DNA from: Larkinella sp. C7
GTDB lineage: Bacteria; Bacteroidota; Bacteroidia; Cytophagales; Spirosomataceae
Assembly: GCF_006149005.1 (NCBI RefSeq)
Contig: NZ_VBSL01000006.1
Coordinates: 310,001 to 374,000, forward strand
Direction: 5' to 3'
Length of the DNA: 64,000 nt
How positions within the stretch are numbered: the stretch's first letter is position 1; each line of letters opens with the position of its first letter. The notes below the pieces were generated by a model. That model saw only the letters and a list, made by a program, of their open reading frames with translations. It did not search any database and was not told the origin of the DNA. This document shows, one piece after another, positions 19,838-27,515 of the stretch. The position numbers and the translations under genes were made by a program.

Positions 19838-20261
19838 ACCGTTAACCGCATTTATTTTCAGGAAGGGTCGGCGGTTTTTTCTTCGGCTGTTCACTCTTCC
19901 GGGCGCTTTGTTCCTTCTAGCAAGCTGTTCTCCCCCGCCGGATCAGCTTGGTAAGCTGGATCTGGTCAAATGGCGGACGGATCGGGGTGGTTGCAACGGC
20001 GTTAGAGCCACGCTGGTCGATGATTTCAAAACCGTTCGGCAGGAATTGAAAGGGAAATCCTCGAATGAAATTGGCCAGATTCTGGGCCGCCCGGACAGTG
20101 AGCAACTGGACGACCGCAATCAGAAATTCTACATTTACTTTCTCGAAAAAGGCGTACACTGCGAGGATCCAAAGGTGAAAACCGACAGCCGCTCGGTGGC
20201 GCTGCGAATCAGTGCGATTGGGTTGGTGACGGAGATTACGTTTCAGCGGGGGCGACCCTGA
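19827..20261 (+). CDS. small lipoprotein, possible BamE/SmpA-like fold
   Basis: A 144-residue protein with a basic N-terminus, a hydrophobic stretch and the lipobox LASC near residue 34. After it, KSSNEIGQILGRPD resembles the start of a BamE/SmpA-type repeat (helix, then a Gly-x-Pro turn), followed by beta strands with YIYFLEKG. That likeness is weak. It overlaps the M28 gene by 11 bp, so the two are likely co-translated. Function unknown. Confidence 0.6.
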   Translation: MKNEPLTAFIFRKGRRFFLRLFTLPGALFLLASCSPPPDQLGKLDLVKWRTDRGGCNGVRATLVDDFKTVRQELKGKSSNEIGQILGRPDSEQLDDRNQKFYIYFLEKGVHCEDPKVKTDSRSVALRISAIGLVTEITFQRGRP

Positions 20262-20376
20262 AACACCTTGCTCATCTTGCCCGGTTAAAACCGAGGGTTA
20301 CAACACGATTCACTCCTGAGGGGGGGCTTATCCCAGAGGGATGAATAGTTTGTAAGGATGGGTTTTCCCACCGAAT

Positions 20377-20949
20377 CTAAACATAAAACTTCTTCCGTTC
20401 AATAATTTCCCCCACCACATCCGGGACCAAGTAGCGAATGGAGCGGTTATTTTTAAGGGAATCGCGGATGAAGGTAGCGGAAATGTCGAGCAGGGGCGCT
20501 TGCACAAACCGCACATTCGGGTGCTGTTCCAGCGGACTGGGTTCGCTGTTCGGGCGCGGATACACATAGAGCCCAAAATACTCCAGAATCTGTTCGTGGT
20601 TCTTCCAGTTGGGAAACTGCGCCAGGTTATCACCGCCGATGATCAGTTTGAAGGCGTGCTGCGGGTATTTTTCCTGCAGCCGGATCAGCGTGTCGATCGT
20701 GAAGCTGGGGCGGGGCATGGAGAACTCGATATCCGTCGCTTTCAGCTTTGAATTATCGGCAATAGCCCGCTCCACCAGATCGATGCGGTCGAACTCGTGC
20801 AGCAGGCTTTTGTTCTTTTTAAAGGGATTTTGGGGAGAAACCACAAACCAGACCTGTTCGAGGTCGGTGGTGGTCGCCATGGTATTGGCAATGATCAGAT
20901 GGCCGATGTGTACGGGATTGAAAGAGCCGAAGAACAAACCGATTTTCAT
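20377..20949 (-). CDS. nadD: nicotinate-nucleotide adenylyltransferase
   Basis: Adenylylates nicotinate mononucleotide in NAD synthesis. The nucleotidyltransferase motif GSFNPVHIGHL is at residues 9-19 and the second motif ISATFIRDSL is near the C-terminus, with 190 residues in all, typical of NadD. It lies 36 bp downstream of gmk on the minus strand and likely shares its transcript. Confidence 0.95.
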   Translation of the reverse strand: MKIGLFFGSFNPVHIGHLIIANTMATTTDLEQVWFVVSPQNPFKKNKSLLHEFDRIDLVERAIADNSKLKATDIEFSMPRPSFTIDTLIRLQEKYPQHAFKLIIGGDNLAQFPNWKNHEQILEYFGLYVYPRPNSEPSPLEQHPNVRFVQAPLLDISATFIRDSLKNNRSIRYLVPDVVGEIIERKKFYV

Positions 20950-20985
20950 AAGCAGACCGCGTTCAGACTTACCATCCGGTTCGTA

Positions 20986-21585
20986 TTATACGACAGTGGC
21001 CTTTTCCGGAATGATGTTCTCGTTCAGGAAATTATCCGTCAGTTTCTGGGCTTTTTCCAGGGTTGTTTCCAGATCGTCGTTCACCAGAATAACGTCGAAC
21101 TGATCCTGAAAGCTCATTTCGAAGTGGACCTTAAACAGCCGTTTTGACAGGCTGTCGTCGGTTTCGGTTCCACGGTCCAGCAAGCGTTGTTTCAGGGTCT
21201 CTTCGTCCGGTACTTTCACAAAAATGGCCAGGGCTTTATCTCCGTAATATTTCTTGAGTTTCAAGCCGCCCTGAACGTCGACATCGAACAAAACGTGCTT
21301 TCCGTTACTCCAGACGCGTTCGATCTCGGATTTGAGCGTTCCGTAGAATGCACCGACATACACTTCTTCCCACTCGACGAATTCGTCGTTGTCAATTTTT
21401 TCCTTAAAATCTTCGGGAGTCAGAAAGTAATAGTCTTTGCCGTTTTGTTCTGCGCGGCCCCGGCGGTCACGGGTGCAGGCGGAGATTGAAAAACCCAGAT
21501 TCGGGTTTGTGGCTAGTAAGTGCCTGACAATGGTGGTTTTACCTGAACCGGAGGGTGCCGAAAAAATAATCAGTTTGCCGTCCAA
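20986..21585 (-). CDS. gmk: guanylate kinase
   Basis: Converts GMP to GDP with ATP. The P-loop APSGSGKTT is at residues 9-17, and the GMP-binding [17 protein letters not shown] and [11 protein letters not shown] stretches follow. The 199-residue length is standard. Its start lies 6 bp from the stop of the anti-sigma gene upstream, so it should be transcribed with the sigma/anti-sigma pair. Confidence 0.96.
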   Translation of the reverse strand: MDGKLIIFSAPSGSGKTTIVRHLLATNPNLGFSISACTRDRRGRAEQNGKDYYFLTPEDFKEKIDNDEFVEWEEVYVGAFYGTLKSEIERVWSNGKHVLFDVDVQGGLKLKKYYGDKALAIFVKVPDEETLKQRLLDRGTETDDSLSKRLFKVHFEMSFQDQFDVILVNDDLETTLEKAQKLTDNFLNENIIPEKATVV

Positions 21586-21591
21586 TGCCGC

Positions 21592-21891
21592 TTATTTAGT
21601 GATTTCGGATCGAATTGCGGCCGCAATTTTGTCGGGGCAGCACTTCTTTTCAACTTTGCCCTGTAAGGCTTCTTTGATACACTTTTCAAGGTGGTACATA
21701 TCGATGCACGGTTTGCAGATATCGATATGCTGCTTGAAATGTTCTTTTTCTTCTTCGGTAGCCCCACCGTCCAGAATCGACTGAATCCGTTTCAGGCACT
21801 CGGCCTGATGTTCGCAGCTTTCCTTCATGGGGGCGGTCGCCTGCCTACCCTCTACACCAACCGTAGTCGACGAATGCAATGTGCCTGACAT
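21592..21891 (-). CDS. zinc-binding anti-sigma factor-like protein
   Basis: A 99-residue protein with the ZAS motif H-x3-C-x2-C at H55, C59 and C62 (HIDICKPC) and further cysteines at 26 and 32. Small ZAS proteins bind ECF sigma factors, and some release them when their cysteines are oxidised (the RsrA model). It lies 84 bp downstream of the ECF sigma gene in the same direction, which supports a sigma/anti-sigma pair. No membrane segment is present, so it should be cytoplasmic. Confidence 0.75.
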   Translation of the reverse strand: MSGTLHSSTTVGVEGRQATAPMKESCEHQAECLKRIQSILDGGATEEEKEHFKQHIDICKPCIDMYHLEKCIKEALQGKVEKKCCPDKIAAAIRSEITK

Positions 21892-21975
21892 TGGAAATGT
21901 TTAATTTATTCCAGAAATAGTTCTACAATATGTAACTTGACATAACAACCAAGTATCTATCTCAAAAAGTTTCAG

Positions 21976-22590
21976 TTAGTCATCATTTTTGTTGTAACCC
22001 ATTGACGCTGCGTATTCTTTCAGCTTGTCTTTCAATAGATTCCGGGCACGGTGTAACCGTGAGCGAACCGTTCCAATCGGAATATCCAGAATTTTGGCCA
22101 TTTCCTCGTACGTGAATCCTTCGATGTCACAGAGGATAATAACCGTCCGGAAATCGACCGGCAGCGAATTGAGCGCGGAAGCCACTTCGTCGCCAATCAT
22201 GTCCTGCACCGTTTCGAACCGAAGGTCCGTCGTGTGCTCGGTTTCCGATGCTTCGTCAGAATTGTAGGTTGTCTCTACATCCTGATAATCAACCTTCGCA
22301 GGTTCTTTACTTTTCTTGCGATAATCGTTGATGAAGCTGTTCTTCAGAATGCGGAACAACCACGCTTTCGCGTTAGTTCCCTGTTCGAAGGAGGAGATAA
22401 ATCGAAAAGCTTTTAAATAGGTATCCTGCACCAGGTCGTTCGCGTCATCTTCGTCCATCGTCAGGCGGAAGGCAAAGTTGTACATGGAGTCGATGTGGGG
22501 CATGAACTCCTTGTTGAAGACCTGGTACTTTTGTTCGTCTGTATACCCTTGGAGTTGCGTATCTGACATAATTTCGGGCATCGTCGTCAT
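21976..22590 (-). CDS. ECF-type RNA polymerase sigma factor
   Basis: A 204-residue sigma-70 group 4 protein. Region 2 is visible in DEDDANDLVQDTYLKAFR and AKAWLFRILKNSFINDYR. Region 4 is visible in LPVDFRTVIILCDIEGFTYEEMA and IPIGTVRSRLHRARNLL. The start could be 22590 or the methionine at 22569 (MSDTQLQGY). It leads the cluster sigma, zinc anti-sigma, gmk, nadD, and its partner suggests a thiol or metal stress regulon. Confidence 0.9.
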   Translation of the reverse strand: MTTMPEIMSDTQLQGYTDEQKYQVFNKEFMPHIDSMYNFAFRLTMDEDDANDLVQDTYLKAFRFISSFEQGTNAKAWLFRILKNSFINDYRKKSKEPAKVDYQDVETTYNSDEASETEHTTDLRFETVQDMIGDEVASALNSLPVDFRTVIILCDIEGFTYEEMAKILDIPIGTVRSRLHRARNLLKDKLKEYAASMGYNKNDD

Positions 22591-22887
22591 AAAATTACAA
22601 ATGAAAATTAAATGGCATCCATTTTTTTCTCGGGTTCAATACATACGGATGCGTGACTCGTAGCGATGTTTCATAGAATCAAGGGGTTAGCGCTTGAGAA
22701 AGACTATTTAACGGATAATAAAAAAATCAACGCCAATGTTTTGAGAATACTGCAAAAATCAATCCTAGCCGGTCCTGATCTCAGGAATTGCAAGGAACAA
22801 GACAAATTGGCAGGACGCAAGCCGGGGGTGATGGATGGTTGGTTAAGGCGGATGGAAGGACAGAAATAGCGAGTGAAAATCAGAACC
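22591..22887. other. intergenic region upstream of the ECF sigma gene
   Basis: This 297-bp stretch separates the sigma factor from the LytS-type kinase on the minus strand. A 67-codon open frame on the plus strand has no family features. I read it as the sigma operon's promoter region. Confidence 0.5.
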
Positions 22888-23916
22888 TCAGGAATCCCGT
22901 TCGATGAGGGGGAGCGTGACCAAAAATTGTCCATTCTCTTCGTAGACGGTCGGCCGGGGTTGATTTAACATCTGGTATTTACTTAAAATATTGGAGATAC
23001 CGACACCATTTGAAAGAATGCGGGAGGGTTTTCGCTGCAAATTGTTGGCGACCCGCACCGTGCCCTCATCGGTGGTAGCAATCTCGATCAGCAGCGGTTT
23101 GTCGGGCAGAATCATGTTGTGCTTGACGGCATTTTCCACCAGCAGCTGAAGCGTCAGCGGGGGCAGTTGGTGGCTGCGGTAGCGTTCGTCCACGCGCAAC
23201 CGGAGTTCCAGCCCGTCGCCGTGGCGGGTTTTCAGGAGGTGAAAATACGAGCGGATAAAATCGAGTTCGGTTGTGAGCGAAATGAGATCCTGCTCGTTGG
23301 AACGCAGCAAATACCGGTAAACGCTGCTGAGTTCCTCCAGAAACTGACCCGCCTGTTTCGGATTTTCGTCGATCAGCGCGCCGAGCGAGTTCAGGCTGTT
23401 GAACAGAAAATGCGGATTGACCTGCTGCTTCAGGGCTTCCAGTTGGCTTTGCAGGTTGGCGATTTTGAGTTGCTCCTTTTCTTTTTCTGATTGGCTGAGC
23501 AGGATCGAAATGCGAAAGGCTTCGTAGACGCCCAGAATCACCAGTGTGATGGTGGTGGCACTGGATAAAATACTGTCACTTGATCGGGTTTGAAACGACA
23601 CGCGCCCCGTCAACAGGAACGACGAAATTCCGCTAACCAGAAACAGGATAACGCATGTTGTTATGAAGCAGGAAGATGCGGTCCATGCCAGGCGTTTGAT
23701 TACCTGCGAGCGGTGTGGAAACCGCTTCAGAAAAAATCCGATCAATAAGCGGTTCATTTCCCAGATCACGGTCATGAACACCAGGGCAATGGCAATTTTG
23801 ATCAGACCGAACTGGGTGATTGGCGGGCGCAGATACCCGGTTGAGCTGACACTCAGCAGCGTCAACAGCAGAATGCCACCAATCCGGAGCCCGCGGTTAT
23901 GGAGTCGGTCCAACAT
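22888..23916 (-). CDS. LytS/YehU-type sensor histidine kinase
   Basis: A membrane kinase with about four hydrophobic segments in the first 140 residues, a short coiled coil, and the His-kinase motif VNPHFLFNSLNSLGALI with the phospho-acceptor at about residue 169. The ATP-binding part shows LLVENAVKHN and a degenerate GVGISN. I start at 23916 (MLDRLHNRG); the extension to 23985 has no hydrophobic character. These kinases normally pair with a LytTR response regulator, and none lies next to it. Confidence 0.88.
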   Translation of the reverse strand: MLDRLHNRGLRIGGILLLTLLSVSSTGYLRPPITQFGLIKIAIALVFMTVIWEMNRLLIGFFLKRFPHRSQVIKRLAWTASSCFITTCVILFLVSGISSFLLTGRVSFQTRSSDSILSSATTITLVILGVYEAFRISILLSQSEKEKEQLKIANLQSQLEALKQQVNPHFLFNSLNSLGALIDENPKQAGQFLEELSSVYRYLLRSNEQDLISLTTELDFIRSYFHLLKTRHGDGLELRLRVDERYRSHQLPPLTLQLLVENAVKHNMILPDKPLLIEIATTDEGTVRVANNLQRKPSRILSNGVGISNILSKYQMLNQPRPTVYEENGQFLVTLPLIERDS

Positions 23917-23991
23917 GAAGGTGTTTTTAGCAAGGGCGTTAAACACTGCAAATGTGTGCAAAAAATCCACATCGCCAACATGCACTTGCGC

Positions 23992-24390
23992 TTACGAAAC
24001 CAGCGTGATGCTCAGTCCCTGCCGCAAGGTATTGTGGATTTCGGCAATGCGGTCCGTGTGTTTAATCAGCGCGTCAATTTCATCCGAAGGAGCGTCGGAG
24101 ACGACCCGGGCTTTGTATTGAAAGTTGGTGCCCGGTTCGCCCACGCCCCCGAACTGGCCGGTGCAAACCACCTCCACTTCCGACACGGTGATGTTTCGTT
24201 CGGCGGCTTCCCGGTAGATGTCATTGCAGAAGCAGGTTGCCAGCGACAGCAGGAGAAGTTCGCCCCCGTTGAGCGACGATCCGTAGCCCGACGGTTTCGA
24301 GGCAATCCGGACGGTTTTTGCATCGCCGTTGGTTTGCACGACCACCTCGTGCTGCTGGAAGGTATTTTTGAGGGAAGCGGAAATTTCCAT
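23992..24390 (-). CDS. OsmC-family protein
   Basis: A 132-residue protein of the OsmC/Ohr fold, thiol-dependent peroxidases that reduce organic hydroperoxides. The two conserved cysteines are visible: the central-helix one in SLATCFCNDIYREA and the N-terminal-side one in EVVCTGQFGG. The spacing fits the YhfA/OsmC-like branch rather than Ohr itself. It is followed by the sensor kinase gene in the same direction at a gap of about 75 bp. Confidence 0.8.
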   Translation of the reverse strand: MEISASLKNTFQQHEVVVQTNGDAKTVRIASKPSGYGSSLNGGELLLLSLATCFCNDIYREAAERNITVSEVEVVCTGQFGGVGEPGTNFQYKARVVSDAPSDEIDALIKHTDRIAEIHNTLRQGLSITLVS

Positions 24391-24681
24391 GCCTTTGCGG
24401 ATTTAAATCGGGTTGGATCGCGTCTCCCCGCGGTTTTTATGCTCTGGTAAAGCTACTGAAAAGGAGAGACGCTTCAAAGTCTGTCGGCAGGAGAAACGGG
24501 GTATAGGTCAAGGCATTCAGACTGACAAAATTTCTTTTTCGACGGTATTTCTGGCAGAAAAACGGCCCTGTTTCTGTCATTTTTTCTGCCCGAAATACCG
24601 TTGGCACAGGGTTTGAAAAACCGGTTCCTGACGGTGAAAACCGCTCATCGATGTTCATTTCTGTATTGTTTAACTTTTAAA
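24391..24681. other. divergent spacer upstream of hsp20
   Basis: No gene is visible. It contains an inverted pair GCGTCTCC / GGAGAGACGC (about 24421-24475) that can form a long hairpin. TTGGCACAGGGTTTGAA at 24601 is one base from the -24/-12 pattern of sigma-54, but the -12 GC is GA, so I do not call it a promoter. Confidence 0.45.
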
Positions 24682-24690
24682 AAAGGAGGT
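24682..24690 (+). promoter_or_regulatory. strong Shine-Dalgarno site before hsp20
   Basis: AAAGGAGGT lies 4 bases before the ATG at 24695. Near-perfect Shine-Dalgarno sites are uncommon in Bacteroidetes, so this one stands out and fixes the start. Confidence 0.7.
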
Positions 24691-24694
24691 TGAT

Positions 24695-25144
24695 ATGTCA
24701 CTCATCAAAAGGAATGGGGCTTCGTCCCCGGCGTTTCCGGCTTTGTTCGATGACTTTTTTAGCCGGGATCTTTTTAATTGGAACAACAGCAATTTTTCCA
24801 CAACGCAAACGACCATTCCGTCGGTCAACATCAAGGAAACGACCGAAGCGTTTGAAGTAGAACTGGCTGCGCCCGGTATGGAAAAAACGGATTTTAGGGT
24901 TGAGCTGGACGGCAATCAGCTTACGATTTCCTCGGTGAAACAGCACAGCGAGGAAAAAGAAGCGCAAAATTATTCGCGCCGGGAATTCAGCTACCAGTCC
25001 TTCCAGCGCAGCTTCGTGCTTCCCAAAGACGTGGTGGATGAAGACCGGATTGAGGCCAAATACGAAAACGGCCTGTTGCATCTGACGATTCCCAAGCGGG
25101 AAGAGGCCAAACAAAAAGGCCCGAGACGCATTGAAATCGGCTAA
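24695..25144 (+). CDS. Hsp20/alpha-crystallin family small heat shock protein
   Basis: ATP-independent holdase chaperone of 149 residues. The alpha-crystallin domain runs from about residue 43 (IPSVNIKETTEAFEVELAAP) to 140. It contains the family stretch GLLHLTIPKRE, and a basic C-terminal tail follows. The N-terminal arm begins SLIKRNGASSPAFPALFDDFF, typical of bacterial class A sHSPs. It has a strong ribosome-binding site and an excellent terminator, so it is a single-gene unit. Confidence 0.93.
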   Translation: MSLIKRNGASSPAFPALFDDFFSRDLFNWNNSNFSTTQTTIPSVNIKETTEAFEVELAAPGMEKTDFRVELDGNQLTISSVKQHSEEKEAQNYSRREFSYQSFQRSFVLPKDVVDEDRIEAKYENGLLHLTIPKREEAKQKGPRRIEIG

Positions 25145-25150
25145 ACCGAA

Positions 25151-25181
25151 CGGCCTGCTCCCCGAGCAGGCCGTTTTTTTT
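25151..25181 (+). terminator. intrinsic terminator after hsp20
   Basis: CGGCCTGCTC and GAGCAGGCCG form a perfect 10-bp stem with the loop CCC, followed by eight T residues. Confidence 0.95.
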
Positions 25182-25391
25182 GTGTCGAAAGGATGAGGTA
25201 ATTTTCGGGGTACCGTTGGTTGTCAACCAATTACAGGCACCAGACCACCAGTTACCAGATTTTTACTACCAGTTACCACTCCGGCGTTGTGGACCCTTGG
25301 CCGACCCCCTACTTTTGATGCATCAACGGGTCAGAAAACAGCGAAACCCGGACGCTGACATCATTCCAAACAACTACTTCCAAACACTACG

Positions 25392-25784
25392 ATGAACACA
25401 TCCATCCCTTCTTCGACCACCAATTCGATTCTGGACAATTACGTTTCGGTCCTGAAAAAGTACAATGATTTTAACGGGCGCGCCCGGCGGAGTGAGTACT
25501 GGTATTTTTTCCTGATCAACATGCTGGTTACGCAGGCAGTCAATTTCACCAACATCCTGCTATTCGACGGTCTGGCGGTGATTGGCTGGATAACGATGCT
25601 GTTTAACTTGGCGATTCTGGTCCCTTCGGTGGCCGTAGCGATCCGGCGGATGCACGATGTCGGCAAGAGCGGCTGGTATGCCCTGATTCCGTTTTACAAC
25701 CTGATTCTGGCCTGCACCGAAGGCACACGTGGCGTCAATGAATATGGCCCCGATCCAAAAGCCAAAGCCGCCACAGTTGCCTGA
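25392..25784 (+). CDS. DUF805 inner-membrane protein
   Basis: A 130-residue membrane protein of the DUF805 (YhaH-like) family. It has the N-terminal NDFNGRARRSEYW motif, three hydrophobic segments, the middle signature PSVAVAIRRMHDVGKSGWY and the final EGTRGVNEYGPDP tail. Function unknown. It stands alone between two terminators. The spacer before it (25182-25391) shows only a short direct repeat, ACCAGTTACCA, near 25245 and 25275. Confidence 0.9.
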   Translation: MNTSIPSSTTNSILDNYVSVLKKYNDFNGRARRSEYWYFFLINMLVTQAVNFTNILLFDGLAVIGWITMLFNLAILVPSVAVAIRRMHDVGKSGWYALIPFYNLILACTEGTRGVNEYGPDPKAKAATVA

Positions 25785-25811
25785 TTTGTAGGTTTTAAGA
25801 TATAGATGAGG

Positions 25812-25844
25812 CCGCCCGATTCGTTAGAGTCGGGCGGTTTTATT
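25812..25844. terminator. intrinsic terminator between convergent genes
   Basis: CCGCCCGAT and the facing AGTCGGGCGG pair across TCGTTAG with one mismatch, followed by TTTTATTTT. It ends the DUF805 gene and may also serve the convergent amidohydrolase. Confidence 0.85.
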
Positions 25845-25874
25845 TTGCCTTGTCCGTCAGGGAGCAAGTTGGCT

Positions 25875-26837
25875 CTACCCGGGCTGTAAAGGGTCGCGCT
25901 TTTGCCAGTGATAGGCCGCAACCGAGTTCTTCCAGAAATACTTTTCGGCTACGGTTCGGCCTTTCGCGTTGAAGTATTCCTTAACGAGGCCCAATCCGAC
26001 GTGAAAAGGCCGCCACTGATCGCTATTCGGCCAATCACTGCCATAGAGCAGTCGCTCTTCGCCAAAGCGGTCGAAGAGCGTATCCAGCCGTTCCCGGTAG
26101 AAAGGCAGCGTCTGTGGAATCGTTCCATCCACCCGGCGCAGGACTTCAGAAATCTTCACATACACCTGGGGCCGCTTGCCCAACGCCTGCAGGTCGGCTT
26201 CAGCGGTTTTTCGGGCCGCAGCCGCTTCCGGCGGGGTCATTTGGGGAAGATGATCGATGATGACCCGCAGATTCGGCACCAGATCCGTAACCCGCACGAT
26301 GGCTGCCAGGAGCGCCGGATTCGGATTCGCCGTGTCCAGCACCAGCCCGGCCTGAGCCAGGAAGCGAAGGTCCGCTACGAACCGGGGATTGGCCAGTTGG
26401 CGGGACAGATCGTGTTCCCAAAGATTTCCGTAGCGAATTCCCCGAAACAGCGGATTGCGTTGGAAGCGTTCGAGTTGCTGGCGGAAGTCCGGCTTGCCCG
26501 GCTCGAGATTGCCCACGGTTCCGACGATGATTTTGTCCGTGGCAGCGACGTCGAGTACCCACTGGTTGTCTTCGACCCAAGGGCTGGCTTCCACGACAAT
26601 CGCGCCCACAATGCCGAGGGGTACCGCGATCTTGCGGTAGCGTTCCGGCAACGCGGGTTTATACAGAATGCTGTCTTTTGGGGTCGGCCAGGGCACTCCC
26701 TGCGGGCGATTCGTATCGAACAAATGAATGTGGGTGTCAATGACCGGGATGGAGGTATCCTCCGTCCGGTCCGCCGGGGAAAGCCCGGTCGCAGCGGAAG
26801 CGCCGACGGCCAGGGCCAGAAAATTTCTGCGGTTCAT
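25875..26837 (-). CDS. amidohydrolase-family (lactonase-like) metal hydrolase with Tat signal
   Basis: A 320-residue TIM-barrel metal hydrolase. The N-terminus has a twin-arginine signal (MNRRNFLALAVGASAATG), so it is probably exported folded. The first strand carries the metal-binding DTHIHLFD. VIIDHLPQ and the late LLYGSDWPNSD (catalytic Asp) fit the amidohydrolase-2 group of lactonases and decarboxylases. The substrate is unknown. It is the last chromosomal gene before the element. Confidence 0.85.
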   Translation of the reverse strand: MNRRNFLALAVGASAATGLSPADRTEDTSIPVIDTHIHLFDTNRPQGVPWPTPKDSILYKPALPERYRKIAVPLGIVGAIVVEASPWVEDNQWVLDVAATDKIIVGTVGNLEPGKPDFRQQLERFQRNPLFRGIRYGNLWEHDLSRQLANPRFVADLRFLAQAGLVLDTANPNPALLAAIVRVTDLVPNLRVIIDHLPQMTPPEAAAARKTAEADLQALGKRPQVYVKISEVLRRVDGTIPQTLPFYRERLDTLFDRFGEERLLYGSDWPNSDQWRPFHVGLGLVKEYFNAKGRTVAEKYFWKNSVAAYHWQKRDPLQPG

Positions 26838-27280
26838 GGGCCTAAAATTAGTAGTTCCCGGGAAACTTGAGCAGGCTTTGGCGCGGGTCGGATGTTCGGT
26901 TTTAGCTTAAATCCGAATTAATTATCCTTTTGATGCCGATTCGATTCCACCCTGCTTTACACCTGTTCCTTCTTCGCTCTGAAAGATAGTGTAGATTTGA
27001 GCATTGATCCGCTCGTTAGGACACCACAAGTTTAAATACCATACTATAATCATAATGCTATTCGTCGAACCTGACTGAGGTCCCCCCAATTTCTGGACCG
27101 CTCAAAGATTGGGGGCTCAAATTCTGAACTCTTTAACATTTGGAGCCAATTATAGCCCAATCTATGAGAATGCAGTTGAAGAAGAATGGCATGATTAGTT
27201 TGATAATAACGAAATATTTAAATCATTATCTGTTATGAGCGCCAATTGACTTGTTTCAACCGAATAAGAATGTAACAAAT
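26838..27280. other. intergenic region left of the element
   Basis: No gene is visible. It holds a TAGATTTG promoter-like motif at 26992-26999 with nothing downstream, a hairpin at 27083-27115 that looks like part of an insertion-sequence end, and a TTGTTTCAACCGA motif at 27251-27263 that recurs at both ends of the element. It is probably a graveyard of earlier insertions at the tRNA. Confidence 0.5.
27083..27115. repeat. 8-bp-stem inverted repeat, possible IS end remnant
   Basis: CCCCCAAT (27083-27090) pairs with ATTGGGGG (27108-27115). The flanking TGAGGTCCCCCCAATTTC resembles the terminal sequence of IS3-group elements, but no transposase remains nearby. Confidence 0.35.
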
Positions 27281-27310
27281 AAAGCACCCAGCCTTTCGGC
27301 TAAGTGCTTT
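27281..27310 (-). terminator. terminator-like hairpin beside the partial tRNA
   Basis: AAAGCAC..AGCC and GGCT..GTGCTTT form a hairpin just 3' of the partial tRNA-Gly on the minus strand. A closely similar hairpin lies 3' of the complete tRNA at 62622-62650, so both half-sites keep a tRNA terminator. Confidence 0.75.
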
Positions 27311-27326
27311 ATTTACAATGCTTAAT

Positions 27327-27378
27327 AAACGAGCGGGAAATGGGGTTCGAACCCACGGCCTGCAGCTTGGGAAGCTGC
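27327..27378 (-). repeat. left attachment site, 3' fragment of tRNA-Gly
   Basis: The 52 bp are identical to 62668-62719. On the minus strand positions 27332-27378 encode the T arm, variable region, the 3' anticodon stem and the acceptor 3' strand of tRNA-Gly(CCC), but the 5' part is missing. This is the classic scar left when an element integrates into the 3' half of a tRNA gene. Confidence 0.9.
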
Positions 27379-27450
27379 GTTCATTATTATCCAATGAATT
27401 TCATTAGAATATAAAAAAGCTTGTAAATGAGCTGAATAGGTATTTTCTAT

Positions 27451-27514
27451 GCTGGTTGCTGCTGGTTGTATCTGGTTGTATTCGTATATTTGTTTCAACC
27501 AGCGTTTCAACCGA
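27451..27514 (+). repeat. integrase-proximal repeat cluster, candidate arm-type binding sites
   Basis: Three direct 10-bp units with the core CTGGTTG start at 27451, 27461 and 27471. They are followed by a 25-bp unit at 27490-27514 made of two TTTCAACC boxes. The same 25-bp unit recurs at 62578-62602 with one mismatch. The cluster ends two bases before the integrase ATG, so binding there could also autoregulate the gene. Confidence 0.65.
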
Positions 27515-27515
27515 A

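Noticed and set aside
22666-22869. Sixty-seven-codon frame on the plus strand upstream of the sigma gene
   Set aside because: No family features, no ribosome-binding site, and it lies in the expected promoter region; the opposing minus frame is equally open.
24601-24617. Sigma-54 promoter before hsp20
   Set aside because: The -24 part fits but the essential -12 GC is GA.
27456-27515. Upstream extension of the integrase frame
   Set aside because: It translates the repeat cluster that matches non-coding DNA at the right end; the ATG at 27516 fits the protein start.
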